Shown: positions 10,060 through 20,880 of the stretch, one piece after another | Numbering within the stretch: position 1 is the first letter of the stretch | Layout of the letters: every line of letters begins with the position of its first letter | Origin: Conchocele bisecta | Taxonomy: Eukaryota > Mollusca > Bivalvia > Lucinida > Thyasiridae | Reading direction: 5' to 3' | DNA length: 64,000 bases | Assembly (NCBI GenBank): GCA_029237695.1 | Contig: CM055278.1 | Coordinates: forward strand, 69,493,188 to 69,557,187 | Translations under genes and position numbers: made by a program | Notes under the pieces: generated by a model | What the model was told of the DNA's origin: nothing | Databases searched by the model: none | What the model saw: only the letters and a program-made list of their open reading frames with translations

Positions 10060-11810
10060 TTATAGGAAGTGCCTTGCATTATATTTATTAATGATTATGA
10101 TACAGACAACCATTGTATTATGTACATATTTGTATGTTTGCGCTAGAAACGTCAGACAATGCAAAACACGACGCTGACGTTTATACGTAGATTTTAGCCG
10201 GGATTGGCGTCGTTTTGACATTATCAAAAGTATCACGTACACGACCTCTATCGAAAATATCCACTACCCTCAATACCACATCAAATATACCGCAGTTCCA
10301 CCTAACGTCTCTGCCTTAATATCAAAGGCATGCGCTATATTTTTCGGTACACATGAAATTATGCGATAGGAGAATGAACTAGCTAAGTTCAATTAACCCA
10401 TTGCATCCTTAATTTAATGCACATATTTCGAATGTATCGCATATATTGGTAAATTCGGAAACAAACGGACAAATGGCCATTGGCCTGTTAAATTCTGGGC
10501 TCAAACACCCGGGTATAGAATGACACGACTGACGGTTTGAACTGCCATCTCATTGGTAATGCCACGGGATCATGATCTGATCAGGATGATATACTGTATG
10601 GATGGCATGTTTGGCAGCCGTTCCCTTGAGATCAGTACACACTAGCCGTTAGATATTCGGCGAAACTTGTAGTATTTGTTACACGGAGGGGAATCGCAGT
10701 AAACAGCAGAAGCAGCTGATTTCAGATGGGCTCCTACTATTTCTATCAGAAGGTATTATTATTCCACCGAATTTGATGAAATAAAGCAAATGGACAGCGC
10801 AAAAAGTGTGTAGAATCTTCGACTGCTGGCCTCTTCCGGATCATTCCAGCCAGTTCCCCGAACACGTCGTAACGTCATATTTTTCAATCTGACACTCCTG
10901 GTGTAAACCGTTAGAATTATAGCAGTTAGTCCGAATAAACATGATAAATAGGTCCCAACAGACTGAAGTGCCATGTCTAATGGGCGTTCGAGAAGCCATG
11001 CTCTTACACCCAGTGTGGACCCGACATCCAGTGTGGTATATCGGGTCAGTGTAAACTTTCAAGATCCGTGATAATCGTGTCAGTAGCTCAGTATTTATAT
11101 GTCACCAGTCTTGAAAGCAGGTAGCACACGGCATGTATGTATGTTTTATTTGCTGTTTAATCTGGCAGATTGTCATTATTTATATCGTATATTATTCAAG
11201 GTGTATGATCACGTGGTACTAACAACAGCAACACGTACTGAAACTTCCAGAATCAATCCGATTCAAAGTACGTATTGTTTTATATTGTCCTTATTACGTA
11301 ACGGATTTTGATGAAATATGATGCATCCGTTTCATATTAAGGAAAATATCAAATAATACTTACTTTCGAGTGGGCAAGATTTCAACACTTTCAGCCACTG
11401 TTGTTGTTGTTATAACCACATGATCATGCACCTTGTTATTATACCTTATTGCAATTTATAGGCGTTGCATTGATCAATTTCATATCACGTGATAAAAATA
11501 TTCTACCGTGTCGCAGTGGGCAATTCACAACGCAGCGAGCAATATTAGAGAGGAATATTACACTATTACCCTCACGTCCCGAAACTTCACGAAGCATACT
11601 TTCGGAAACAACCGAAGGGTTGGACTTCCTCGGCGTTTATCCAAAATATGAGCTGAAAGTGCGATGGTATACAAATGAAATGACGATGGGCTGGTACGCC
11701 GTGCTTTTCATTCATATTGGTAGTTTTACTATAAAACTGGGTACCAGCCCAGCATTTGTACATAACATAGGTGTTTCTCCAGCCAGCCCCAGCAAGCGTC
11801 TTAAAACGTA
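10060..11810. other. Unassigned stretch
   Basis: No gene could be supported. The minus-strand frame at 10759-10974 (71 codons) has one hydrophobic run (YLSCLFGLTAIILTVY) but no supporting context. The plus-strand frame at 11449-11811 (120 codons) is the longest here and is unlike any family I know. A GGGCTGGTAC...GTACCAGCCC inverted repeat lies near 11687-11750. Confidence 0.35.
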
Positions 11811-11890
11811 GTTTGACTAAACATGAAAATCGTCTCCTAAAAGCGATAATCATGTGATGCTAAAACATGTTTTATTAAGAAATCGAAAAA
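11811..11890. repeat. Fragment of the TGCTAAAACATGTTTATTAAGAAA foldback family
   Basis: ATGAAAATCGTCTCCTAAAA, then a run through CATGTTTTATTAAGAAATCG, resembles the outer parts of the foldback repeats at 12960-14470. Short and degenerate. Confidence 0.35.
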
Positions 11891-11959
11891 CTATCGACAA
11901 ACACATCAATATTTCTTAACTAAAAACATAGATCATTGTCTTTGGATACGATTCTTATT

Positions 11960-12645
11960 TGCTCACGTACTGAACGTACTGAACGTACTGAACATGGGGT
12001 ACTACAAGAATTCCGCCACGGAAGCGGTGTCGCGCCTGAAAATGCCTTGTTGGTACAAAACAATGTTGTAGCAGGATTTTTGTTAAAGTTTCTGCATTAC
12101 TTTGACATCGCCATGTTTACTTCTGTTTTGTGAATGAAATAGTTAGCCCCGGATGGAGTATATTAAAACATACAAATGACGTCATTGGGGAAACCGCTGA
12201 CAAAATGTTCAATGTATGGAAGCCCAAACCTGTTATAATTTGTTTTTGTCGTATTTTCAATACTTGCGTTAATATGGGTATTAATATACGCTGGATGTGT
12301 TATACTGTCATTAATTTGTTCCCTGACTGTAATTTATCACTTACTGACTTATTGACCCCCTTCCCTGAACGTAGAATTGACACTCATGTTGGCGTGTATT
12401 GGCCACAATAGACAAATGTCAATCAGGCAGAATTCGGGAATGTCACTAAAATCACCTGTAAATCCATCAATAGAATGAGGATTAACATCAGTTAGACCCA
12501 CACGTGCGAGTTTTGTTGCGACACAATCGCGATCATTAAACAAATCTGGGTCAACAGGTAGCTGTAACCCCTTGATATCGTTGTGTGTTGAACGCGTGGG
12601 AGGGGAGTTAACTCTGTCGAAAATTATAGCCTGTTACTAAATTTA
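11960..12645 (+). repeat. 650-bp repeat, copy 3
   Basis: Direct copy of 5140-5795, starting with three GTACTGAAC units and running through GGTACTACAAGAATTCCGCC to GGAGGGGAGTTAACTCTG and GCCTGTTACTAAATTTA. It is colinear over nearly its whole length, apart from a replaced patch near 12575-12600. Confidence 0.7.
12349..12621 (-). CDS. Antisense ORF, second copy (unknown protein)
   Basis: The minus-strand frame is homologous to 5482-5757 and is open for about 90 codons, ending TAA after FREGGQ. The copy at 5482 continues a few codons further. An internal methionine (MFNDRDCV) could start a 64-residue form. Family unknown. Retention of the frame in two diverged copies is the only argument for it. 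Confidence 0.3.
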   Translation of the reverse strand, partial: FDRVNSPPTRSTHNDIKGLQLPVDPDLFNDRDCVATKLARVGLTDVNPHSIDGFTGDFSDIPEFCLIDICLLWPIHANMSVNSTFREGGQ

Positions 12646-12960
12646 GCGATGACCGCACGATTTGTGACGCAAATGGGGGCAAATAATAACTTGAACGCGT
12701 AACAAAATAATCCGATGTATTTTTGTACGTAGAACATCCGTTGTTGATATTGTTCAGTGCAAGTAGTTTTTCATAATAACGCAGGCCGACTTGCCCTGCG
12801 TTTCAGACAGAAAATTCGGGTTATTGTTGTCCATGCCTGTGTCGAAATCATGCGTGTTGAAATTGCGCATGCGTGTGTAACAACGCCAACGCGCTTGTGC
12901 GATCGCGAAGCAAACACACATTATCAAGCAGGAGGTTGCAAAAAAGCAATATTGAATAAT
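12646..12960. other. Unassigned stretch
   Basis: Nothing recognised. A 69-codon plus-strand frame (12757-12966) has no features supporting it. Confidence 0.35.
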
Positions 12961-12984
12961 TTATGATAGAATCTGGCGTTTACG

Positions 12985-13180
12985 TTTTGCGCTCTTTTGC
13001 TTTTCGTTTCGCATTCTCGCAATCAAGCTTCGCGTTTTCGTGTTCTCAACTTGTGCGCGAGATCACGAAAACGCGAGATTGTAACATGTCCCTAACAGGA
13101 CACGTATAAATCGTCTTACGAAAAGATTCTCATGTGCTGCCAAACATATCTGCCAAACATATTGTTATTAAGAAATAGAA
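12985..13180. repeat. Foldback repeat, CGCGTTTTCGTG family, copy 1
   Basis: TTCGCGTTTTCGTGTTCTC pairs with GAGATCACGAAAACGCGAG across a short loop. It is followed by ATTGTAACATGTCCCTAACA and a tail with CATGTGCTGCCAAACAT. The same hairpin and tail recur at 13713-13960 and 14346-14470. Confidence 0.55.
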
Positions 13181-13712
13181 CATAGAGCACATATAATGTG
13201 CTGCCAATACATGTTTATTGAGAAAAAAAAACATATTTCGATACGTGTTATTGTTTTAATACTCCATCGCATCGCCGGTTTTTGCCGATACAGCGACACA
13301 TAATGATTCCCTTACTTTCTTTTTCGTAGATTCTGCACCTACTCTCCGACTTCTTTAAACTTTCGACACCATACATTTATGGAATATTTATCTTATAAAG
13401 CTCTGCGAAAACCGCTATGCGATAAGAGAGTTAATTCCATAGCTAAGTTCCATTCCATGCCATGGATAAAAAAATATGCGTTTAGAAATTGAAATGTGCT
13501 TCTTTATTGATATCCCGTCAGCGTGTTTCAAAGGTCAGATCGACACGACTTAACATTTAGACGCTACATCATGTTCATGTTGCAACCTGTGATGTCTCAC
13601 GCTCCGACACCGTCACACGTCACAGTCTGTAACACCACGTGCATTTGATGTACGACGTGATCGGACAAAACCTGGCTTATTGCATATGCCACTAGCGAAG
13701 ACCAATACATGA
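13181..13712. other. Unassigned stretch
   Basis: AT-rich sequence containing partial echoes of the neighbouring foldback tail (CTGCCAATACATGTTTATTG at about 13201). No gene seen. Confidence 0.35.
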
Positions 13713-13965
13713 AAACGCGAGATTGTAACATGTCCCTAACAGGAGATGTAAAACTGGTCTTAGGGGGCGATTCTCACGTAAAAATCGTCTTAGGGGGCAA
13801 TTCTCATATACTGCCAAACCATGTTTATTAGAATTATTGTTTTTGACAAAACAAATCGCCTCATAAAACATGAGAATTGTACGGTGTCCTGTTAGGGCCA
13901 TGTTACAATCCCGCATTTACGCGATCTCCACCTGTACATGAGATCGCGAAAGCACGAGGCCAAAT
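13713..13965. repeat. Foldback repeat, CGCGTTTTCGTG family, inverted pair
   Basis: CGCGAGATTGTAACATGTCC-CTAACAGG on the left (from about 13717) is complemented by CCTGTTAGGGCCATGTTACA at about 13885-13905, followed by a second hairpin GCGATCTCC...GAGATCGC. An internal direct duplication, AATCGTCTTAGGGGGC / CTGGTCTTAGGGGGC, lies at 13750-13800. A 74-codon minus-strand frame across it is incidental. Confidence 0.55.
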
Positions 13966-14345
13966 CGCGATACTGTGAAATCGGGAGTCTTTACCAAAAC
14001 CTTGATATTCAATCTCGCAATCTCGGGGTCGCGATGATATACCTATACGCAGCTGATTAACTGACGGTTGGACAAGCGCATCACATATACTCTACTGTGA
14101 GACATAATAGCTACGATACACACAGCAACGAAGTCAAAGTCAAACTCTTAACAGGAACGCACACCCTACTGTCTGCAAGTGGGCGCGAAAAAAACTTACT
14201 GAAGTGTGAAGGAGGTGTAAACAAGTGTACACAATTAGGTAAAGGGATATAGTAAATTATTCTGCTGGTGGGGTATCACCATTGAAACGACACACCAATA
14301 CTAAACAATACAATATACAACCTCATCATACGTCTACATAGAAGC
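13966..14345. other. Unassigned stretch
   Basis: No feature recognised. Confidence 0.3.
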
Positions 14346-14475
14346 CACAATCTCGCCTCGCGTTTTCGCGCATAGGTCGAGATCACGAAAACACGAGATT
14401 GCCACATGGCCACCGATTCTGATGTGCTACAGGAATATGTTTATTAGAAAAATAAAATATAAACAAAAGCATTTT
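14346..14475. repeat. Foldback repeat, CGCGTTTTCGTG family, copy 3
   Basis: CAATCTCGCCTCGCGTTTTC pairs with GATCACGAAAACACGAGATTG, followed by the family tail GATGTGCTAC...ATGTTTATTAGAAA. Confidence 0.5.
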
Positions 14476-16374
14476 GACAAAACATGATGAACAACTCCTA
14501 AAAAAACATGAAATAAATCCATTTCATGGGTGGATTGGTGATACAATAATTAATAAAAGATATAGGTTGTTTGGCATGGGAAAATTAGTAATTATGGGGG
14601 TTGGGGCAATCGAAAATAAGTAAATTGTGTGGGTGGTGGGGGGGGGGGGTAATTGATCATTTATAAGCATGGGTGGTGGAGTATGAACATTATTTGTTTG
14701 TATGTGTGGTAGGTAAAAAAACAACCTTCTGTCGACCCCTCCCCCCATAACATTAATTCTGGAAAAGCCCTTACTAGTACTTGCGAAACGAAATACACGA
14801 CCGTTACACTTTCATATATAGTACACTGTCCTTCTACTTTCGCTTTCCATGTATATAACCTGTGAGACACCACGTTCCCGTCAAGCTCGTGTTATGAACA
14901 TACACGCATGAATACGGATACTATCGATTATAAAACACGCTATCAACCAATGATCTAGTATTGAGCGAAAATCGCCCGACTGATGTTACTGCTATATGTA
15001 CACGATGTATTTGATAGACATGATAAACAATGATAGCGAGGTGGAACATAATGCATGTTATTGACCAGTGATCTAGCGTATAAATATGTAGAATGCACAT
15101 GATCTACACGACTTACTTATTGAAAATATATATTTATTGTAAGATCCCTTTTGCCTGTAAAGCTTCTGAAGATACAACTACTACAACATTTAACTTATAT
15201 ATGTATCACTATTGAACATGGAAAGCGAGACTATACTGGCGTAGGGAGTCTGTGAAATACGAGAGTCGTCCTATCCTGCCTCCAGCCTCATATCCCTGCG
15301 GGACGATTAAACTGTCAAACTAACTTTATCACCATGATCATAGCATGGTTTCTACCACGATACATGTACGATCCAGACAAAATGGTTGTGCATGTGTATA
15401 CCGAGACCAGCCAGTGCCACAGGCCAGTCGGACCAGTATATACACTTCACCAGCTTCATTGTCCGCAATTCGATCAGCCAGCCCAGATATCAGATTGTGC
15501 ATCACATACGGGTCCTCCGGATAAGAAAAGGGACTCTATTACAGTTGGAACAGTTTGCAGATCTTGATTCGCTTACGTGTTAGATACATTAGACGGCAGT
15601 GTAGATCCTGATCAGCCTGCGCGGAAACTGGTTTTAACACTGCCCTTGCGACCATACACATTATATGCGAAGTCTGACTAGAACCTACCACGTTTATTAA
15701 TCAGTGAAACAGTTCCATGTCAGCATGGTCAGGATGCAGGTGTGTGCTGACAAATCAGGAGATAGACATGTCGCAAATTGATAGCTGAATACAAAATGCC
15801 TATTTGGACTTGTTTTATTATAAACTCAATTTTATGTAAATAAATATTTACACCAAAAAATATACGACTTCTATCAATCACGTCTACCTTGTGCACTTTA
15901 CGGCGCATACAATAACTCAAGTGCCGTGGATATTACACGTCTATTACAGCATGTACAGAGCTACGAAAAATACGAATACGCGTATCTTATAGCATCGTCA
16001 TGCTGCTTACACCGGCGTCACTGTATAACGCCAACAGACAACGCTACACATACTTATACATGTAGTTGTCAAGTAAAATAAATAAAACAATTTTGACGGA
16101 CAATTTGGGACTGAAATATCTCTTTCACAAAATACGCCCAATATAATTTATTGATGACGCTGCAAGTGAAAAGGCACACACCACAGGCACTTTGTGGTAT
16201 GAACGACATAGTCTCTTTAAATCATACCCAATTTTTCTCTACAATGTACGACACTGGTCATATTTTCAACCAACGTTAAGGGGATTATTGTCTTTGGGCC
16301 TGGCTCGCTAATTCAGTAATTGTAACGCCCGCGAAGGCCGGGACCTTGTTATACGGCACGAATACAGTTGAATA
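14476..16374. other. Unassigned stretch
   Basis: No gene recognised. A G-rich run is at 14630-14651. A GATCCTGATCAGCCTGCGCG motif near 15605 belongs to the dispersed GATCAGG foldback family that is better seen at 18301 and 20203. Overlapping frames at 15334-15583 have no family resemblance. Confidence 0.35.
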
Positions 16375-16376
16375 TA

Positions 16377-17074
16377 CAGTGGAGCACCAGTATCTCGAAG
16401 TCGAAGGGAGATCGTATTTTAGTCGAGATAGGACTAGGTTCGAGATACCGAGGAAGTGACATGGTCAAATATTTTCGCAAACAAATATCAAATCATGTTA
16501 CCATTCATATCACGAGTAAACACAGGAATAATGAAACAAAACATGTGTTGCTTTTCTTATTAATCACCATCAGATTGAATATTAATCCACGCTGAATTTA
16601 ATTGAAGAAAAAAATTATTAATTAATTTACTGACGAATTTTAATCACCAATTAACTAATGACCAATGGTAGTAAACTACCCAACATTACAGGTGGCGTCA
16701 CAACTCTCAGTGAATTGCTTAAATGACCAGCGTGATATGCTTAATGAATCGTGTCAAACACTCAAACAAATCGAGGTGCACCAATTAAGCAAACAACCCG
16801 AGGCAGGTGTGAAATTGATCTTGGCAGCCAGGCGTTTAGGTGATTTACCCAAACGTTTATGTGATCGAGATAGCGAAGTGATATTTAACATATTTATATA
16901 CGAAGGGGACATAATGAACTGTCGAGATAGAGAACATGTTCGAGATAGGCCATGTTCGAAATAGCCGAGGAAATTTACATTAAACAAATAAGGATATAAT
17001 TCGGGACTTTAGCGAATCATCGGGATAGGGGATACCATCGAGATACTGACGTTCGAGGTACTGGTGCTCGACTG
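16377..17074. mobile_element. Tigger/pogo-like non-autonomous DNA transposon
   Basis: The left end CAGTGGAGCACCAGTATCTC (from 16377) and the right end GAGGTACTGGTGCTCGACTG (to 17074) are imperfect terminal inverted repeats, each bordered by TA (16375-16376 and 17075-17076). CAG termini with a TA duplication fit the Tc1/mariner-pogo group. The interior repeats the subterminal words TCGAGATA and GTTCGAGATAGG. A 99-codon plus-strand frame (16665-16964) and its antisense show no DDE or HTH motif, so the element is treated as non-autonomous. 698 bp. Confidence 0.7.
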
Positions 17075-17076
17075 TA

Positions 17077-17441
17077 CAGTGAAACCTCTCTAAACCGAAC
17101 ACCCTGGGAGGGTGTCCGGTTTAGAGAGGTTCCACTGTAAATAAGACATATAACCATGCCAAGAAATGCCGCTGTGCTCTACGAACTTGAACAGGCAGTA
17201 TCATCATTGATAGGTGACAATGAAACCCATACAACGTTGCATATACGGTGAAACCTCTCTAAACCGGACACCCTGGGAGGTCCGCATGATGTCCGGTTTA
17301 CATAGGTTCCACTGTAAATAAGGCATATGACTATACCAATGAATGCGGACAGGCAGTATCATCAGCGATAGGTAACAATGAAACCCTTAAAACTAAGGAT
17401 ACAGAGACTGTTTGCTTGTCCGGTTTAGAGAGGTTCTACTG
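17077..17441. mobile_element. Composite Tigger-like hairpin element abutting the previous one
   Basis: 17077-17137 is a near-perfect hairpin from CAGTGAAACCTCTCTAAACC to GTTTAGAGAGGTTCCACTG, bordered by TA on both sides and sharing the left TA with the element ending at 17074. A second similar hairpin starts at about 17247. A further right end, GTCCGGTTTAGAGAGGTTCT, finishes at 17441. The spacers share GGCAGTATCATCA and GATAGGT-ACAATGAAACCC, so an internal tandem duplication is likely. Confidence 0.65.
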
Positions 17442-18300
17442 TACAAACATTTACTGACCAATCACCCTTTTTTTGTTTGAAAGAAAAAACAAACAATGAA
17501 TGCATTATACATTTAGACGAACATACCGGCACGTGAAGTGAAGGGCGCTGTTTATTCTCCAAATGTACCGTGATTTACCTGGTGTATCGGTTTGATAATA
17601 AGTACCGTTTCGCCTGAGCTAGTAAAGTGTATCTGCTATCATGTTTGACATAAATTTAACATATATTGAATAGTAAATTTTACAAAACAAATAAAAACTT
17701 CTCCTTGTTGTTACCTTAAGTTTTATTTATTATCTGTTTATTTCTTTTCAAGTTTAGCGTCAAGTGTGACGTGCCTTGAGAATAAGTGGCATGTGAACTT
17801 TGTAGCCAGTCTAGTTCATGGTCTGTTATTCACTCATATTGCCATGACAACAGCAAATTGCGATGTATTTGAAGCATGGAACGTGTTCAGCTGACCGAGT
17901 TGCGAACAGTACTGACCCTGATCCGACTGGACAGTGTGATATGGGTCTACACTGGTTGACAATGCCACACTGTCCCATTTATCCAGTCACAGTAACGTGC
18001 GGTGGTTCATATGTCACTAGGACGGTCCATATTTACTGGTCCTCTCTATGCCGGATACCCAAAATGCTTCAATACACACAATGATAAACTTATTCAACCT
18101 TATAATTTATTGATAACAATTCAAATTTTATGCAAATATAATAATATTGTCAATGTTTGCCAAGTTAACATAAAACGCATTGAAACATGTGTCTGGCTTA
18201 ATAAAATGTCAGCGATCTTGCTTTGATTTAAAACCGGTCCAGTTACAGTTGTGCCGTTCGGTGAATATAACTGTCCTGTGATGTTTGTTTGAGTTGCTGA
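17442..18300. other. Unassigned stretch
   Basis: No gene recognised. ACTGACCCTGATCCGACTGG near 17911 is a degenerate member of the GATCAGG foldback family. Confidence 0.35.
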
Positions 18301-18389
18301 CAGCGTAGCACCAGATCAGACAGCGCGCGCGCGCAGTCTGATCTGGTGCTACGCTGTTCGCGCGCGCAGTCTGATCTGGTGCTACGCTG
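18301..18389. repeat. 21-bp perfect inverted repeat with duplicated right arm and CG loop
   Basis: Arm 1 (18301-18321, CAGCGTAGCACCAGATCAGA+C) is perfectly complementary to arm 2 (18336-18356). The intervening loop is alternating CG. Arm 2 with its CGCGCGC spacer is repeated at 18369-18389. It is related to the dispersed GATCAGG foldback family. No tRNA-like fold and no coding. Confidence 0.75.
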
Positions 18390-19735
18390 TTCACCACAAC
18401 ATCTTCCTTAATGTTTATTATCTATACTGATCTGATTGTGAAGTATTTAGTTCTACATACCGACTGAATTTGAACGAAAACCAAGACTGGGAGTATGCAC
18501 ATATTAAGGTTATTTATTCATCATTTCGGGCGGTGGGTGCGTTTGTATTACATTAGTTATATCTGCATTATCATTGCAGGGTAGACCATGCAGACTGGTG
18601 GCAAAACCACGGGGCATATCTGATCACCATCCGACCATAATAATTTTTAGAATCACAATAGTCATAACCCACAATCAAAGAGGAGGCAAGCAATGACTAA
18701 CTGTCTTATCGGGACAAGACCTACAGAGCTATCTTGCAGCAAGCGTCGATAAAACATGGCGCCAAAAATAATAACTGAAGCACGTTATCCCGGGAATTAC
18801 CTATACACTTTGAAGACTTTGCGCAACGCTAATCTACGATGCGCAATGAAAAAACATGTTTAAACGTGCTTACAAGGTGTTGATATATACTGGAAAACTA
18901 TACAATCACTCGTGAAAACTTTCAGAGCTTCACGAAACACCAGTAAACATAGCCTTTATTACACAAAAAAGGGCGCGAAATGTGCATAAACTCGGCAATT
19001 TCCGTGCCACTCGTGCCAGTTAATGTCAATACATAGTTACATTACTTACTAATGGAATATACACAGTGGTCTATAACACGAACCAATGCGCATGATGAGT
19101 AGAATCTAACGTGAAACCCCGTTTTCAATGTAAAATTCCGTTCAGCCAACATAACTGACACACGTTATTCACAAAGGGAGATAATTATGCATGACCTGCA
19201 AACATATCTCTAACAAGTTATTCCGAACATAATTGAAATCAGTTACACCCCTGACTGTACATACCCAGAGAGTCAGTGGAGGCCATACATCACAGTCAGA
19301 CAAATACACGCTTCATAATTAGAAATATGTAATAGATATCTGTCACAGACTTGACTGTGCTATATACATGATATAATGTGCTATTTGATCAGGATATACA
19401 CTGGTGACAAAATAAAATAAACCTGTTTCTCCAGACGCAGCAACAATGGTAAATAGATCAGGTGCTACACATATATACTAACCAATTGCCAGACTGAGTG
19501 TATATCTATCTTCACTCATCAGTTCTACTGATTTCAGATGTATTCTTATATTGGGTCTACAAAGCTCACTAGGGTTGGTCGGGAGCATGCGACGGGTAAT
19601 TCAACGATCGGCGTTCATCCTTACCGGAATTCCGACTGGATACCTGGTTTGGCCCTCACATACGTCTTTGGCATTTTGTATGCGACAGTTGAATCTGGTT
19701 ATACCCCTTATATGAGTATTATGATTATTCGTAAT
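18390..19735. other. Unassigned stretch
   Basis: Only short dispersed similarities were seen: CATAC-TCACAGTCAGACAAATA near 19285 recurs near 20350. No gene recognised. Confidence 0.35.
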
Positions 19736-19739
19736 TATA

Positions 19740-20003
19740 TTTTAGGGGAAGGCGCCAAGTGACTTTGGTGTGGTATGGACCTGGCACCAGGTCAGGTTAT
19801 TCGAATTTCAGGGCTGAATATATTTTTTCTCGATATAAATATTCCGTTCTGATTTTGGGATTCCCACCCCCCCCCCCCCCCCACCCCCCCCCCCCCCCCC
19901 CCCAATGCAGCAGGTTAAAATGGGATCGAACCCATTTTACCGGCCTTAAATGACCTTAGCGTTGACAGGCTGTTAAACACTAATAAACAAACAAATAAAG
20001 CTC
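19740..20003 (-). mobile_element. tRNA-like SINE, long reverse copy
   Basis: Reverse-orientation copy of the element at 9243, ending in AAACAAACAAATA-type sequence. It holds GGATCGAACCC (complement of the B-box-like motif), GACCTGGCACCAGGTCAGGT and a long C-run at 19866-19903. The extension beyond the 9243 copy contains the hairpin ACCTGGCACCAGGT, which also appears, diverged, near 39500 (CCGGTGCCAGG). Confidence 0.55.
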
Positions 20004-20019
20004 ATTAATTTAACAATAC

Positions 20020-20400
20020 CTGTTTTCTCATACACATCACTGCACAGGGAATCAGTGTGAGCCATAAATCAGTCAGAAAAAAATAGACAACTTACAGAAA
20101 TGAACATTCAGCTGAAAGTTTCTTGTCTCATAAACTACCAATGTTTTTGATAAAAGTGGCTGTGTATGCAGACATGGAGTTTATGGGTTTTGCGGCCAGA
20201 GTAGATCCAGATCAGGCTGTGCATCTGCACAGTCTGATCAGGATCTGCACTGTTAGTCATTCCATCAATAAAACACCAGTCATGCTTCACGCTCACAAAT
20301 GAAACAATACCTGTTTTCTCATACATACCACAGGGAGTATGTGGGGCCATAACTCACAGTCAGGAAAATACACACTTCTTATTTAGAACAGAGATATCTG
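20020..20400. repeat. ~85-bp direct repeat flanking a GATCAGG hairpin
   Basis: AACAATACCTGTTTTCTCAT starts both 20015-20105 and 20303-20400, each followed by a CACAGGGA, GCCATAA and TCACAGTCAG-like block. Between them, 20203-20246 is a 20-bp-arm palindrome (AGATCCAGATCAGGCTGTGC / GCACAGTCTGATCAGGATCT). A 71-codon minus-strand frame here is incidental. Confidence 0.5.
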
Positions 20401-20464
20401 GCCACATATCTGACGCAGGTAATGGACACATTTAATTGGTATGCAGAACTTGTAAACACTTGGT

Positions 20465-20880
20465 AGTCTACTTGTAGATGATGTAGACTAGTTTGTGCCC
20501 TTGTACCCTATGTAACACATTGTACCTTATTGTAGATGCTGTAGACTATTTTGTATACCTGTAGACTACTTTACATATATTGCGATCATTTGAACCATCT
20601 CACTGTTACAGCAGTTCTTATTTCTCCACATATTGTGACCACCATAGATTCTCCACATATATATTGTGATGACCATTTGAACCGTCTCACTGTTACAGTT
20701 CTTATTTCTCCACATATTGTGACGATCATTTGAACCGCCCCACTGTTACAGTTCTTATTTATCCACATATTGTAACCACCATTTTAACCGTCTCACAGTT
20801 ACAGCAGTTCTTATTTCTCAACATATTGTGATGACCATTTGAATCGTCTCACTGTTACAGTTCTTATTTCTCCATGTGTT
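20465..20880. repeat. Minisatellites: TGTAGAC and ~55-60-bp TCTCACTGTTACAG array
   Basis: 20465-20575 repeats GTAGACTA and TTGTACC words. 20576-20880 holds about five units with CACATATTGTGA, CCATTTGAACCGTCTC and ACTGTTACAGTTCTTATTTC. Short ORFs on both strands are repeat translations. Confidence 0.7.

Noticed and set aside
10759..11062. Two overlapping minus-strand ORFs with a hydrophobic run
   Set aside because: They occupy the same bases in different frames, and neither has homology or context that would decide between them.
11449..11811. 120-codon plus-strand ORF
   Set aside because: Longest plain ORF of the region, but unrecognised, without flanking splice sites I trust, and overlapped by an 88-codon antisense frame.
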